Source: Ypsolopha sequella (lineage: Eukaryota; Arthropoda; Insecta; Lepidoptera; Ypsolophidae). Taken from it: 64,000 nt of DNA. Of this stretch, positions 1 to 9,778 are shown one piece after another (position 1 is the first letter of the stretch; each line of letters starts with the position of its first letter). The translations under genes and the position numbers were made by a program. The DNA lies in contig OW204012.1 of NCBI GenBank assembly GCA_934047225.1, positions 2,294,001-2,358,000 on the forward strand, given 5' to 3'. Below the pieces are notes generated by a model, which did not search any database, was not told where the DNA came from, and worked only from the letters and a program-made list of their open reading frames with translations.

Positions 1-2
1 AT

Positions 3-1094
3 TTTCAAGATGGCCAGTTCGGTTTTAGACCTAACTTATCGACGTAAAGTGCTATTCTGTGTCTAAAGCAAACTGTCCGCTATTATACAGACAGAAAGAC
101 ACCAGTTTATGCGTGCTTTCTAGATCTTAGTAAAGCCTTTGATCTTGTTTCCTATCCACTGTTATGGAGTAAGTTAAAAGACTCTAATGTACCTCTCACT
201 ACCATCAATCTTCTTGGGTACTGGTACGGAAACCAGATTAACAATGTCAGGTGGAGAGACGCAATGTCGGAGCCGTACAAATTGAATTGTGGGGTCAGAC
301 AAGGTGGATTATCTTCACCTAAGCTGTTCAATCTGTACGTCGACGACTTGATAGCACAGCTATGTAAAGCCAATGTGGGATGCTCAATTGATGGACAGAT
401 TATCAACAATATAAGTTATGCCGACGATATGGTCCTGTTGGCGCCATCTATTGTAGCATTGAAAAAGCTTATAGGTATATGTGAATCCTATGCGAAGGCC
501 CATGGGCTCAGGTATAATGCTAAAAAAAGCGAGCTGCTTGTTTTCAAGGCAGGAAAGAAAACACACACCTCCTTACCGTCCATCACACTTGATCATTGTC
601 CTCTTCAAAGGGTAACGCAGTTTAAATACCTGGGTCACTGGGTTACCGAGAACCTCAACGATGACGTTGATATAGAAAGAGAGCGCAGGGCGTTGGCGGT
701 TCGTTGCAACATGCTGGCCCGCAGGTTTGCAAGATGTACGAAACCAGTTAAAATAACGCTGTTTAAAGCATACTGTCAGTCACTTTACACGGGCAACCTG
801 TGGATCAAATATACGCAGAGGACCTTCAATGCTCTGCGTGTGCAATATAATAACGCGTTTAGGGTGATGTTGAGACTGCCCAGATTTTGTAGCGCGTCAG
901 GCATGTTTGCGGAGGCTGGAACTGATGGTTTTCATGCTCTCGTTCGTAAACGCATAGCCTCACTAAGAGAAAGGGTCAATTGCAGTCTCAACAGCATCCT
1001 AAACACTCTCGCGAATAGAGAGGACTGTCCATTTATGGGACATTGGGTGTACTGCCATATGTCCGGAGCTGCAGGTTTGGGCGCTCCAAATTAA
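3..1094 (+). pseudogene. Reverse transcriptase fragment (LINE ORF2)
   Basis: Would copy the LINE RNA into DNA at the target site. Visible in one frame: QFGFRP near the left edge, motif A as FLDLSKAFD (117-143), the GVRQGG block (about 288-305) and the catalytic box YADD at about 417-428. The tail after the RT (CSASGMFAEAGTDGF region) matches the other LINE C-termini in this window. An in-frame TAA at 45-47, just after QFGFRP, breaks the frame, so this copy is dead unless that base is an error. The first ATG in the long open stretch (264) is internal to the RT and is not a real start. Confidence 0.88.
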
Positions 1095-1215
1095 AATTAT
1101 TATTATTATTATTATTGTTAATATTTGTCATGCCTTATAATTATTGTATTGTTGTCTAAATATGGACTAAAGTGGTCTGAAATAAATATTTTTGATTTGA
1201 TTTGATTTGATTTGA
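3..1215 (+). mobile_element. CR1/L2-like non-LTR retrotransposon, 3' part
   Basis: The element enters from the left edge and runs through the end of its reverse transcriptase ORF (stop at 1092-1094), an AT-rich 3' UTR with an ATT triplet run, and a short terminal microsatellite of TTTGA units at about 1190-1215. A 3' end of a few short tandem units instead of poly(A) is usual for CR1/L2-type LINEs. The 5' part lies outside the window. Related C-terminal coding fragments occur at 27170-27358 and, on the other strand, at 40660-40795. Confidence 0.85.
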
Positions 1216-1316
1216 AACCTGAGCGCGAGGTGCAGCTTGTGCCGCCCCTCGCAGCCTGCTGCCCCGAGCCATGGCCCTTTTGGCTCTAGGGTAAATAAAT
1301 ACGCCACTACACAAGA
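1216..1316. repeat. End of a hAT-like repeat (CAGTGGCGTA family)
   Basis: GC-rich strip ending in TAAATAAATACGCCACT, the reverse complement of the CAGTGGCGTATTTA end. The same strip occurs at 12074-12180 (opposite strand) and 48270-48362. Only one end is recognisable here. Confidence 0.5.
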
Positions 1317-1332
1317 TTCAGGTAGATCGGAC

Positions 1333-1507
1333 AAGGTAATGGCAGGTCACGTGACTATGTGAGTGAAATTTGATTCTGGTGTGTGGGTGGACTTAACACG
1401 ATAAATCTAAAGCTATATACACACATACGGTGTCCACCCACACAACCGAAATATTACTCACACATTTATAAATACGATCCACGATGTCACGTGACCCGCC
1501 ATTACCT
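1333..1507. repeat. Foldback repeat
   Basis: Imperfect inverted arms: AAGGTAATGGC and GGTCACGTGA on the left are mirrored by TCACGTGACCCGCCATTACCTT on the right, and GTGGGTGGAC by GTCCACCCAC near the centre. It looks like a small MITE. I could not find a target-site duplication. Confidence 0.5.
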
Positions 1508-2176
1508 TCATCACGCTTAGCTATCGTTGGTAAGTTGGTTGTGTAAATAAACAAATAAATCAAATAAGTCCATACGGACTTCGCAACTGACCCACAGAAC
1601 ACTTTGACTGACCATTGAAGTGTCAATCCAACACCAACCACCATAGTTCATACCATGGTGGTTTGTAGTGGCCTGAAGTTAGCTGCACAATTACGTTTGA
1701 CGGCTTAATTTTTCCTAACGATTTTTGACGTTTGTTGAGAGTCGTGACCGAATCGTGGGTGTTTTTGGTGGAAAATAGTAGTTTATTGTGATTTTGTGAT
1801 AAATGATAACCGTACTCCTTAGTTGATCGACCTGAAACTTCACAGGTGTAGTCTCTATTACATGCTGAACTTCCCGTATAAATTCGGGCGGTTAAATTTC
1901 CGCCTTGTATGTATAGGTACAGTGCGCGCCAATCTTTTAGTCGCCTCTGAAGATAGCCGTAAGAGGCGACGCAATAGCCGTTTTACGATGTCAGGGGGAC
2001 GTTACAGGACGTTACGTTACGTTACTACACCCCCCGCTCGCCATTTACCCTACATTTCGAAATATAATTACATGGCTAAAATCGATTACGAAAGTATGAA
2101 GTGAATGGCTTATGATCCATTGTAATTCTATTTCGGACCGCAGGGTTAGAAAGTTGTCAAGTCAACACTATGCGTT

Positions 2177-2690
2177 ATGCCGGCCAGACATGTGTCCACT
2201 TATTTGCACACTTCTTCGACGACTTTGTACACACATTTGGCGTACCTGCCACACATGCTTCGCAAACTCTTTTCTCCACAGTATGCTGGTAGACAACAAA
2301 GGAGATGGACGACGATTTCGTGGACGCAGTGTGCTTATATTATTTATGTGCATGTGATTATTTTTTACATCTGCAACAAAATATATCGAAACGTCCGAGA
2401 AGAAGGCGTGAATAGATGTGTGTCCATTTTGAACGATCAAACACGTAGTTTCTCACACAACCGTTCCGTACAACAGTGCTCGCGCAACTGGTCTTTACAA
2501 ATAGGCCAAATAGTGTGGCAGGCTACGCACTTATTTGAACACATTCCTTTGATGTGCGCTAAAAAACCGATACCGCTCGGCAAAGTGCAAATCTGTGTAC
2601 AAACTTTGGAACACATAGACAAAGTCTCGTGCCACACAGTGTGTCCACTCGAGTGTGCAAATAAGTGGACACATGTCTGGCGCCGGCATT
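2177..2690. mobile_element. Nested MITE with ~33-bp TIRs
   Basis: Left end ATGCCGGCCAGACATGTGTC and its continuation through TTATTTGCACAC is mirrored at 2655-2690, with a 2-bp difference near the tip (CCGG versus CCGGCG). The motif TGTGTCCAC and its complement recur inside. A 171-codon ORF covers the element from end to end but is low-complexity and matches no family I know, so I treat it as chance. Confidence 0.65.
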
Positions 2691-3080
2691 AGTGTTAGTG
2701 CTACGTCCGTACACTACACACGCGCGCGTTGCATGAAAAGTACCTTCGTCGAGAAAAAAAATCTAGGATTCGTTTAGTTTATCGTTGAATCTGTTTGTCA
2801 TAGTTTATTGTTTTTGTTGCCTTTATTTGTTGTTTTGTTGATTTAGTTTGTTAATGTTTTGTTGATTTAGTTTGTTATTGTTGTTATGCCTCGCGGACGT
2901 TATAGCGTTTTAAGACGACAATGTAAGAAAATGGTGTTTATATTAATGCGTTTTATTTATATAGTTAAGATTGCACTAAAATAATAAATAAATAATTAAA
3001 TAGGTAGGTACAACAAGTACACCTTCCCACTTATAGTAAACATTTAATAATCAACCGTTGATATTATTGTTTCCTTGACT

Positions 3081-3197
3081 GTACAGTGGAGACCACATCA
3101 AGTAAGACACATTGGACTTTGTACCTATCTTATATTCTTCTCTGTAGGGGCTAATGTCGTACTGCAAGTGTATAGCTTGATGTGGTCTCCACTGTAC
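3081..3197. repeat. Short element with perfect 22-bp inverted repeats
   Basis: GTACAGTGGAGACCACATCA plus AG at 3081-3102 is exactly mirrored at 3176-3197, leaving a 73-bp centre. It lies inside the larger 1920-3255 element. No coding content. Confidence 0.6.
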
Positions 3198-3559
3198 TTG
3201 CGCAAGCTTGCACTCGTTACTCAATCAAAGGCGACTAAAAGATTGGCGCGCACTGTAACTAACAGAAGGCTCTGACCTTGATTTTAATTACCTAAAATTG
3301 ACTCTCAGAACATTTAAGGCGATTACCATCGCCAAATTAGCAGCTCGATATTTGTCACTACAAATATCAACGGAAATGACATTGAAATAACGTTCATATC
3401 AGCGCGCAATGCATAGTGGCTGTTACGACGCTCGCTGCGTCCTTGAGAGGGCGAAATAGGAGAAAATTATATTTTTCACTTGGACGTGATTACTCGATTG
3501 AATAATCTTATGTTATGTTTATAGCTATAAAGTTAATCTATTTATCGAAGCATAAATGA

Positions 3560-3809
3560 ATTCAATCGGCCAAGCCACTCAGGAGCAGTAGGGAATTTGA
3601 GGTCAAAAAACACCAGTCAGTAAAAAAAAAAATCATGTAGAAGTTTTGGTGGTATGAAAAAGAAAAATGTTGCATATGTTGTCGAAGAGTTGATTATTCA
3701 TAATACATTTTTTCATTATTTTTGGTTTAGCCATAAACGAGGAGTAGGCTTTAGAAAGTACCCATTTGGCAATAGTAAGGCCTTTAATGTTCTGTGGATC
3801 GACCGTAGC
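3560..3809. repeat. Dispersed repeat, second copy at 51450-51680
   Basis: Shares GGAGTAGGCTTTAGAAAGTA, CCATAAACGAGG versus CCGTAAACGAGG, and flanking AT-rich sequence with 51450-51680. Class unknown. It runs up to the 8-bp duplication of the hAT element at 3810. Confidence 0.5.
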
Positions 3810-4743
3810 TAGGGTTGCCAACTCTCAAAGAAACTAACCCGGAAAATTGTATCAAAGCGATGGGCAATTGAATGAAAGGAGACGGCCAGTTCCCCATAAG
3901 CAAAATGCCTTAAGAGAGTACACAAATATATTGTGGTCAATGATAAAGAACAAATTCAAAATAACACGGTTTGACTATCCATTTAAAACGGACACCATCT
4001 TTTAATAACTTTTTATGATAAATCGTTTTTATTTTGAGGTTATTTTCATATGGCATTGCGAAAATAAACTTCAGCGCGTTTGAAACGTTCATAGTTGTAA
4101 CAATGTTTCACGATGATTCTGATATATTTAAAAGGGTATGCTCGAATGCCAGTCGTAATGTAATCTCTATCAAAATCCAGAAGAAAAGCATGAATCGTGA
4201 AATAAAAAGCTGTGACTGCCGATTGCGTCACGCATGACTCTTATCAAAGCACGCTGGAAGCGTAGTTTGTGGACTACTTGGTAGATGGCGCGCGCTTTTG
4301 TTTCGTTCGGTGTTCGCTCTCATGACCGGCTACGACATTAAGTACTTATTTATTTTAATATATGTGTCCGTGTTATTATAAAAGTGAAACTAGCTATGAA
4401 TAAATCTAACAAAAATTATAGTATAAATTGATTTCGTGTACGCGGTTAAGGCCGATTCTGGCCATCTCCTTTGGTAATATTCGTAATTTTTTTGTTGTTG
4501 TTCAGAAGCATCTAATATTTGTCGGTTTTTGAACACATAATCATACAAGATTTACATAAAAAAATCAAAATTTATTTCGTAATTAAATTATTTATTTCCG
4601 TGGTTTATTTATATTATTTACATGTCGTTAATGACAATTATTTTATTTTAGAAAATCCGGAGTATTTATTGCATCCCGGGAGCTCGGGAGGTTGAACAAT
4701 ATTCTCGGAGCCTCCTGGGCTCCTGGGAGGGTTGGGGACCCTA
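3810..4743. mobile_element. hAT element, non-autonomous (TIR TAGGGTTGCCAAC)
   Basis: Left end TAGGGTTGCCAACTCTC; right end is the complement of TAGGGTCCCCAACCCTC. Flanks are ACCGTAGC (3802-3809) and ACCGTAAC (4744-4751), an 8-bp duplication with one mismatch, as expected for hAT. No transposase is visible. The element at 61601-63036 has a near-identical TIR. Confidence 0.72.
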
Positions 4744-4766
4744 ACCGTAACGCTAGGGCTGGCATG

Positions 4767-5028
4767 CAGCGCGTGCACAGAACTTTTTGCTGGAAAAGCA
4801 AGCAATTGGTCAAGAATAACAATTAAAAAAAATATGAAAAATTTGAAATATCACTTTGGAAAAAAAAAGTTTGTATAGGAAATTTTCACTCTAGGGTAGA
4901 CATTGTCTACCCTGGCGTCATACAAATTTTTTATTTCAATGTGATATTTAAATTTTTTCATATTTTTTTTATTGTTATTCTTGACCAATTGCTTGCTTTT
5001 CCAGCAAAAAGTTCTGTGCACGCCACTG
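4767..5028. mobile_element. hAT MITE (CAGTGGCGTGC family), 262 bp
   Basis: Ends CAGCGCGTGCACAGAACTTT and its mirrored partner ending GTGCACGCCACTG, with long arms (GCAAGCAATTGGTCAAGAAT shared inverted). Perfect 8-bp duplication CTGGCATG at 4759-4766 and 5029-5036. Other copies: 43622-43879 (complete) and 6098-6205 (right half). Confidence 0.82.
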
Positions 5029-5090
5029 CTGGCATGTACAATAAATCTATCAAAATCTAGAGTTGGGAATTTAAATAAGAACTTTCACTA

Positions 5091-5277
5091 TACAAGGTGA
5101 ATTTGTGACAAATTCATACTGGAGGCTTGGTAAGTTATCAGTATCATGGACCACTATAATTTTCGTAAAACTCGAATTTCCACAAAAATTGTTATTGGTC
5201 CATGATACTGATTTACCAAGTACTTACCGGCTAATATTCAGTATGAATTTTGACGATGGACACAAATTCACCTGGTA
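5091..5277. mobile_element. MITE, TIR TACMAGGTGAATTTGTG
   Basis: Left TACAAGGTGAATTTGTG is mirrored by the right end (complement TACCAGGTGAATTTGTG). Inner arms around GTATCATGGACC and GGTCCATGATAC also pair. A longer sibling sits at 37690-37955. Ends starting in TA suggest a Tc1/mariner-type MITE. Confidence 0.65.
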
Positions 5278-5303
5278 TGTTATTTAAACGTATTTATTTA
5301 TAA

Positions 5304-5449
5304 CTAGCCTTTCGCCCGCGGCTCCGCCCGCGTTTATTCAATGTCTGCTCTATGATCTACGATGACAATAAAGAAAACCACATTCCAATCCGTTGAGTGG
5401 TTGTCGAGTTAAAACGAAACTGAGAGACAGACAAAATATCCAAAAACCA
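5304..5449 (-). mobile_element. Helitron-like 3' end
   Basis: On the minus strand the sequence reads GCGGGCGGAGCCGCGGGCGA then AAGGCTAG followed by T: a GC-rich hairpin just before CTAG|T, the signature 3' end of many lepidopteran Helitrons. The body is cut off by the repeat starting at 5450. Confidence 0.5.
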
Positions 5450-5799
5450 GCAAAGTGCGAGTCAGACTCTCGTACCTAGGGTTCCGTATTGTGGATGATA
5501 AATTTAAATTTGTATTTTTTTTTGTGAATTTCTCAACCGCTTTGTTTTTCCTGTAATCTCTACGTAAACACATATTACCATGATTTTTTTATATATTTTT
5601 CAGTGTACCAGTTTCGGTGATAAGGGGGGAGGGGGAAATACATATTTTTGTGGTTTTTTTAATATTTCTCGAAAACAGTGCCAATAAATATTGTAAAAGT
5701 GAATATTTAAACAATCATCTTTTTAATATCCACAATTTGATACCCATATTGTATTTTTAGGATATTTTTTTTTAATTTTCTCACTTTTGTTTTGCCTGG
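5450..5799 (+). repeat. GTGCGAGTC-headed dispersed repeat, 5' part
   Basis: Head CAAAGTGCGAGTCAGACTCT then AGGGTTCCGTATTGTGGATG, followed by AT-rich sequence. This family recurs in the window, typically beginning GGCCAAGTGCGAGTC and ending TACGGAACCCTAAAA, so AGGGTTCCGTA near the head and TACGGAACCCT at the tail form an inverted pair. The tail is missing here. Confidence 0.65.
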
Positions 5800-6097
5800 A
5801 TTCGTGCTGGGGGCTCGGTTGGTGATCATTAAACCTTGTTCCTGGTCCCTGGCCGGGTCTATGGGTTCGGGCGGTTGATTGGATTTCACCTTATATAATA
5901 ATATTTTACCTTTAATTTTAATCGTATATATATTGCTACATAAATTAAATAAACATTTAATCTAAGTAGTTCATGTACATTTATTATTTTATTACATATA
6001 TTTTTATAAGATTAAAATTTGACTTGTGAAACGTGTATTCTATATACCTACTTACCAAAATAAACTTTTTGAATTTTGAATTTGAATTTTGAATTTT
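5800..6097 (+). mobile_element. LINE 3' end with TTTGAA tail
   Basis: Ends in AAAATAAACTTTTTGAATTT followed by more TTTGAATT units. The same 3' region occurs reversed at 14283-14405, 51853-52045 and 59865-60835. At 5800-5885 the minus strand resembles 14650-14890, which carries a 140-bp MITE that is absent here. Confidence 0.55.
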
Positions 6098-6205
6098 GGA
6101 AAATATTTTGAACAATTTAAAATTTTTCATATTTTTTTCTTATTGTAATTCTTGACCAATTGCTTGCTTTTCCAGCAAAAAGTTCTGTGCACGCCACTGT
6201 TGTAT
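6098..6205. repeat. Right half of the hAT MITE at 4767-5028
   Basis: TTGACCAATTGCTTGCTTTT through GTGCACGCCACTG matches the right arm of 4767-5028. The left half is absent. Confidence 0.65.
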
Positions 6206-6246
6206 TGTAAATTACTTTTATTTCTTCTCTGACGAAGAGCACTCAC

Positions 6247-6365
6247 ATTGTAAGTCATGAACTGGTACTGTCCGTTGTCTGTGACCAGCAGGATCGCCTC
6301 TCGGTACAGGACATTCTTCATCTCCTCCTCGTCGCAGCGACCGAACCGCTGCGTGTGTGTGAATC
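6247..6365 (-). CDS. Serine protease homolog, exon after the protease domain
   Basis: A 119-nt exon between an acceptor (GTTTCAG) and a donor (GTGAGT). It starts with two bases that complete the Gly codon opened by the preceding exon (8110-8260) and ends on a codon boundary. It encodes 40 residues including GFTHTQRFGRCDEEEMKNV and LYREAILLVTDNGQYQFMTY, lying beyond the usual end of a trypsin domain. I do not recognise the region; it could open a second, degenerate protease-like domain. The next exon is not found and probably lies beyond the left edge. Confidence 0.72.
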
Positions 6366-6448
6366 CTGAAACATGCATGGCTCACTGTTACACAGGCTTT
6401 TATAAATATTAGAAAGAGGCAAAACAAACTAAACCAACTTATAAAAAC

Positions 6449-7120
6449 TGGCCAAGTGCGAGTCGGACTCGTGCACGGAGGGTTCTTGACCATTATCTAT
6501 AATAATACAGATCGCGCCAAACTTCTAGTCCGCTCGGAAGTTGCTGTTCCCAAGAACGGCCCATACATTTTGTTCCTGCTGATGCGAATCACCCCGTGTT
6601 TAGAGGGGACAAAAAGTTTGGCGCGATCTGTACTCGTTAACTTGTAAAGCCTACTTAGCTGTGATAGTTTTTCTTTTAACTTCGTTATGTATACTACTAC
6701 CGTGATTTTTTTCACGTCTCCAAATACAACCGTTTCACTGGCAGGGGGGGGGGACACTTGACTCTAACAAAAATTAACACTTTTAAGCTTAATATTTCGC
6801 AAACGGAATCCTGGATCGAAAAATGGTCTTTTCACACTCCCAATATTTTTTAAATAACCTATCCAACGACACCCCACACTAGGGGATAGACGAGAAAAAA
6901 AATCATCCCCACTTTACGTGTAGGGGAGGTACCATGAAAAATTATTTTTTCAAAATTTTACTTTACCACTTTATCGGCGTGATAATATGTATACCCATGT
7001 AAATTACAGCTTTCTAGTACTAATAGTCTCTAAGCTAGGCCGTGGACAGACACACAGACAGACAGACGGACATGGCGAAACTATAAGGGTTCCTTGTTGT
7101 TGACTACGGAACCCTAAAAA
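6449..7120 (+). repeat. GTGCGAGTC-headed repeat carrying a nested MITE
   Basis: Head GGCCAAGTGCGAGTCGGACT; tail GACTACGGAACCCTAAAAA. A 123-bp Tc1-type MITE sits inside (6508-6630). An inverted relative with the same nested MITE is at 38713-39412: the flanks of both MITEs match (GTTAACGAGT and AGGCTTTACAAG), so the MITE entered before this composite spread. Confidence 0.7.
6508..6630. mobile_element. 123-bp Tc1/mariner-type MITE
   Basis: TIRs CAGATCGCGCCAAACTT on both sides, flanked by TA (6506-6507 and 6631-6632). Sibling at 39179-39301; the TIR resembles that of 1920-3255. Confidence 0.75.
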
Positions 7121-7663
7121 GAGTAGCAACCTCAGTACTTATCAAAACAAATTAAAAACGTACCTTCTTCAGACACCGCTCTATGACTTAAACGAATTTT
7201 TCAAAGATAAATAATATTAGGTCTTTACGTATGAAATTGCCGTTTTCTATAGGGAATTTGAAGGAAACTCAATTTTCAGTACTAACATTTTTGCATTTTT
7301 TTAGGAATGACAAATGCAAATTAATTAGTTTCTTTTGTGTATGAATGAGACAACATTAAGCTAACAGCAAGCAACAATACTTAAATTTTTGAAAAGTGTC
7401 AGCTGTAAAAAATTATTACCAATCATATCATGGAAATGGATGGCATTTAGGACGAACTGTTTTTAAAATTTTAATTCTGGTTATCAAACTGACAATAAAA
7501 ACGAAATTTAATACAAATGCTCCGATTCAAACTCACACACACATATGTGACACGCCGTCTACGCGAAGTTCGGGGGAGTCTCCATACAAATCTCGGTGCG
7601 GTGTCATGTAGAGCACGCGTCTGTGTGTGTGAGTTCGAATCTGAGGGATTGTACTAAGATTAC
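7121..7663. other. Unannotated intronic stretch
   Basis: No gene seen. At about 7590-7655 GAGTTCGAATCTGAGGGATT resembles a tRNA B box, with AGAGCACGCG upstream, which could be the decayed head of a tRNA-derived SINE; the evidence is too thin to call. Confidence 0.3.
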
Positions 7664-8063
7664 AATAGTAGTTTATGCTACAAGGGCGAAAAGGAATAAA
7701 TTACGAGGACGATTTAAAACACGAGCGCTGCGAGTGTTTTAAACGTAACCGAGTAATTATTTATTGCTCTTACTCCCGTGTATCATACTACGTTTTTCAA
7801 TGCATAGTGTGAGGAAATAAAACAAATATAATCTTGTGAACTTTAAATTATGATTTGCTCAAAAGGACTGTATCCAGAGCCGTTAAACAGTGGAAAAAAA
7901 AGTATAACATTTACGGTACACAGGAAAGGTTGCAGGTTAGCCAACCTCTCGTAAATAAATTGAAAAATAATAATAATAAGGCCCTAGGGCAAAGTAATCG
8001 ACTTTCTGTTCGGTTTTGATGCGTAAAAAGTAGGCCTTTACGAGCACATGCATTGAAAATATA
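7664..8063. repeat. Dispersed ~395-bp repeat, second copy at 47480-47873
   Basis: The two copies share TAGTTTATGCTAC, a palindromic core around TTTAAAACACGAGCG, CCAGAGCCGTTAAACAGTGG, and GCCCTAGGGCAAA through GCACATGCATTGAAAATA. Class unknown. This copy ends 46 bp from the exon at 8110-8260. Confidence 0.65.
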
Positions 8064-8109
8064 TTTATTCTGCCAAAGGTTTGTCCCCTGCACTGGAGCG
8101 TGTACTCAC

Positions 8110-8260
8110 CCTGTCTAAGCACGTACTTCTTGTTACTGATCTTGGAGATTGTGATCCTCTGGAACTTGTTCATTGAGTCCTCGATCCAGTCCTGGTAACT
8201 CATCACGTCCAAGTAGCGCGAGGGGGCCGCACACCCCGGACCTCGCACACCCAAACCCAA
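8110..8260 (-). CDS. Serine protease homolog, C-terminal protease exon
   Basis: A 151-nt exon; acceptor TTCCACAG, donor GTGAGT after an added G (phase 1). It encodes LGLGVRGPGC, AAPSRYLDV and MSYQDWIEDSMNKF. The pattern Cys-x2-Pro...Tyr-x2-Val...Tyr-x-Asp-Trp-Ile is the end of a trypsin domain, with the conserved C-terminal helix and the Cys of the 191-220 pair. It joins in phase to the preceding exon (GRWQL then LGLGV). The end (FQRITISKISNKKYVLRQ) is a linker into the next exon. Confidence 0.85.
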
Positions 8261-8431
8261 CTGTGGAAGACAGGGAACGATAAACAAAATGAGAAAACAC
8301 AAAATTCCGCATAAGAAAAAAGTTCGCCAAAACTAGAGGAATAGAAGCTACTGGGTCATTCTATTTTCATGATTGCAAACCGTTACCCACTCTTTTCAAA
8401 TCTTTAAAAAAGTAATTCATATGTAAGCATG

Positions 8432-9069
8432 TCATATGGGGTGGCCACATCGACTCCGTGTACAACTGAAATACTCACCAGCTGTCACCGGCCCCAGACG
8501 TCTCGCACCACCAGCAGTGCTCCCGCGTCCCACAAACACGGCAGCCGGTGGGAGTCTGACAACGCGCACGTCACGTAGGATGGCCGCATCGACTCCGTGT
8601 ACAACTGAGAGACTTAGCAGCTGCCACCAGCCCGCTTCACACACACACGGCGTCTTGCAGCAGTGGGAGTCGTCTTCGGCCACCCGCTTGATGATATCAT
8701 CATTGCCCGGGCTTCGTCTGCGCGAGTCTGTAAACGCGCACGTTACGTAGGATGGCCGCATCGACTCCGTGTACAACTAAAAGAGACTTACCAGCTGCCA
8801 CCGGCCCCAAACATCTCACACCACCAGTAGTGCTCCCGCGTCCCACACACACGTCATCTTGTGGGAATTTGACAACGCAAACGTCATGTGGGGTGGCCGC
8901 ATCGACTCTGTGTACAACTGAGAGACTCACCAGCTGCCACCAGCCCCAAACGTCTCACACCACCGGTAGTGCTCCCACTTCCCACATACACGGCGTCTTG
9001 TGAAAGTCTGACAACATGCACGTCACGTGGCGTGACCGTATTGACTCCGTGTACAACTAAAATACTTAC
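8432..9069 (-). repeat. Tandem array of decayed copies of exon 9070-9195
   Basis: Transcription order: copy D 9056-8931, C 8917-8792, B 8776-8618, A 8604-8479, then a partial copy 8465 to about 8432. D, C and A are 126 nt like the source exon; B is 159 nt. Between copies lie only 13-15 nt that start with a donor (GTAAGT or GTGAGT) and end in an acceptor-like CAG or TAG, for example GTGAGTCTCTCAG. D and C carry an in-frame TGA where the source has CGA, A has TGA for Trp, and B has a lost donor (CTAAGT) plus rearranged sequence. Only the most upstream copy, 9070-9195, is intact. Confidence 0.85.
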
Positions 9070-9195
9070 CAGCTGCCACCGGCCCCAAACATCTCGCACC
9101 ACCAGCAGTGCTCCCGCTTCCCACACACACGGCAGCTTGTGGGAGTCTGACAACGCGCACGTCACGTGTGGTGGCCGCATCGACTCCGCGTATAA
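9070..9195 (-). CDS. Serine protease homolog, exon with the lost Ser195 position
   Basis: A 126-nt, phase 0-0 exon; acceptor GATGTCTCCAG, donor GTAAGT. It encodes LYAESMRPPHVTCAL, DSHKLPCVWEAGALLVV and RDVWGRWQL. VTCAL aligns with the MLCAG block (Cys182), LPC with Cys191, and WEAGALLV with GDSGGPLV, so the nucleophile Ser is Ala. GRWQL followed by LGLGV in the next exon matches the usual strand after the active site. Being symmetrical, it can be tandemly duplicated without breaking frame, which is what happened downstream. Confidence 0.85.
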
Positions 9196-9411
9196 CTGGA
9201 GACATCACACATGGGATAGGTACTAAAGTTTTTCTATAGATCAAAAGATAAGAATGGAAATAGGTGACAAATTCAAAAAATCTTTGTAGGTTAATGTCGC
9301 AGGCATTCGGTGTTGTCAGTTTCTAAACGCTTGCTATTTTGCTATTTGACGAATCTTCGTCAAATAGTAGAATTCAGCATTTTCTAATTTGCATCGGCAT
9401 ATAATAATTGC

Positions 9412-9778
9412 AACAGGTGGTAGAACTGATGCCGGGCTCGACTGTGGAGGTACCACCATCTTACTCGGAGACCCCCTCGAAGTAATTCATGGGAGAGTAA
9501 GAGGACAGCTCACAGGCAAAAAACCAGGAGGCCCACCATGCCTGGGACCGATGGATAGCGGTATATCCATCCCTAATAGCCGGACCTTATATGGAACGGA
9601 CTGGTGACGGGCAGCGGCGTCACTGGTGCGAGGGTTCCGGCAGCGCGCTCACCAACCCGCCTGCCCAGCGTGTGTGAGTATGGGCAATTCATCCAGGATG
9701 ACCGCCGGGAGTGACAAAGTATTGGAAAGGCTTATGTCCAGTAGTGGGCGAACTAGGCTGATGGATGGATGGATGATA
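9412..9778 (+). mobile_element. RTE-like LINE/SINE 3' tail
   Basis: Ends GGAAAGGCTTATGTCCAGTA then GTGGGCGAACTAGGCTGATG and GATG units, the typical 3' end of lepidopteran RTE-type elements. Nearly the same 367 bp recur at 13237-13605, and a decayed piece at 58300-58460. Confidence 0.65.

Larger units (their letters stand above)
1920..3255. mobile_element. Tc1/mariner-type element, non-autonomous, TIR CAGTGCGCGCCAA
   Basis: Terminal inverted repeats of about 27 bp (CAGTGCGCGCCAATCTTTTA and its continuation) sit at 1920-1946 and at about 3229-3255, each flanked by TA (1918-1919 and 3256-3257). The outer 20 bases closely resemble the ends of the two 123-bp MITEs at 6508-6630 and 39179-39301, so these are short relatives. 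I see no transposase coding; the interior is taken up by two nested inverted-repeat elements (2177-2690 and 3081-3197). Confidence 0.65.

Noticed and set aside
2177..2692. 171-codon plus-strand ORF covering a MITE
   Set aside because: Its limits coincide with the TIRs, composition is Thr/Cys/His-rich from TGTGTCC-type repeats, and no domain is recognisable; chance opening.
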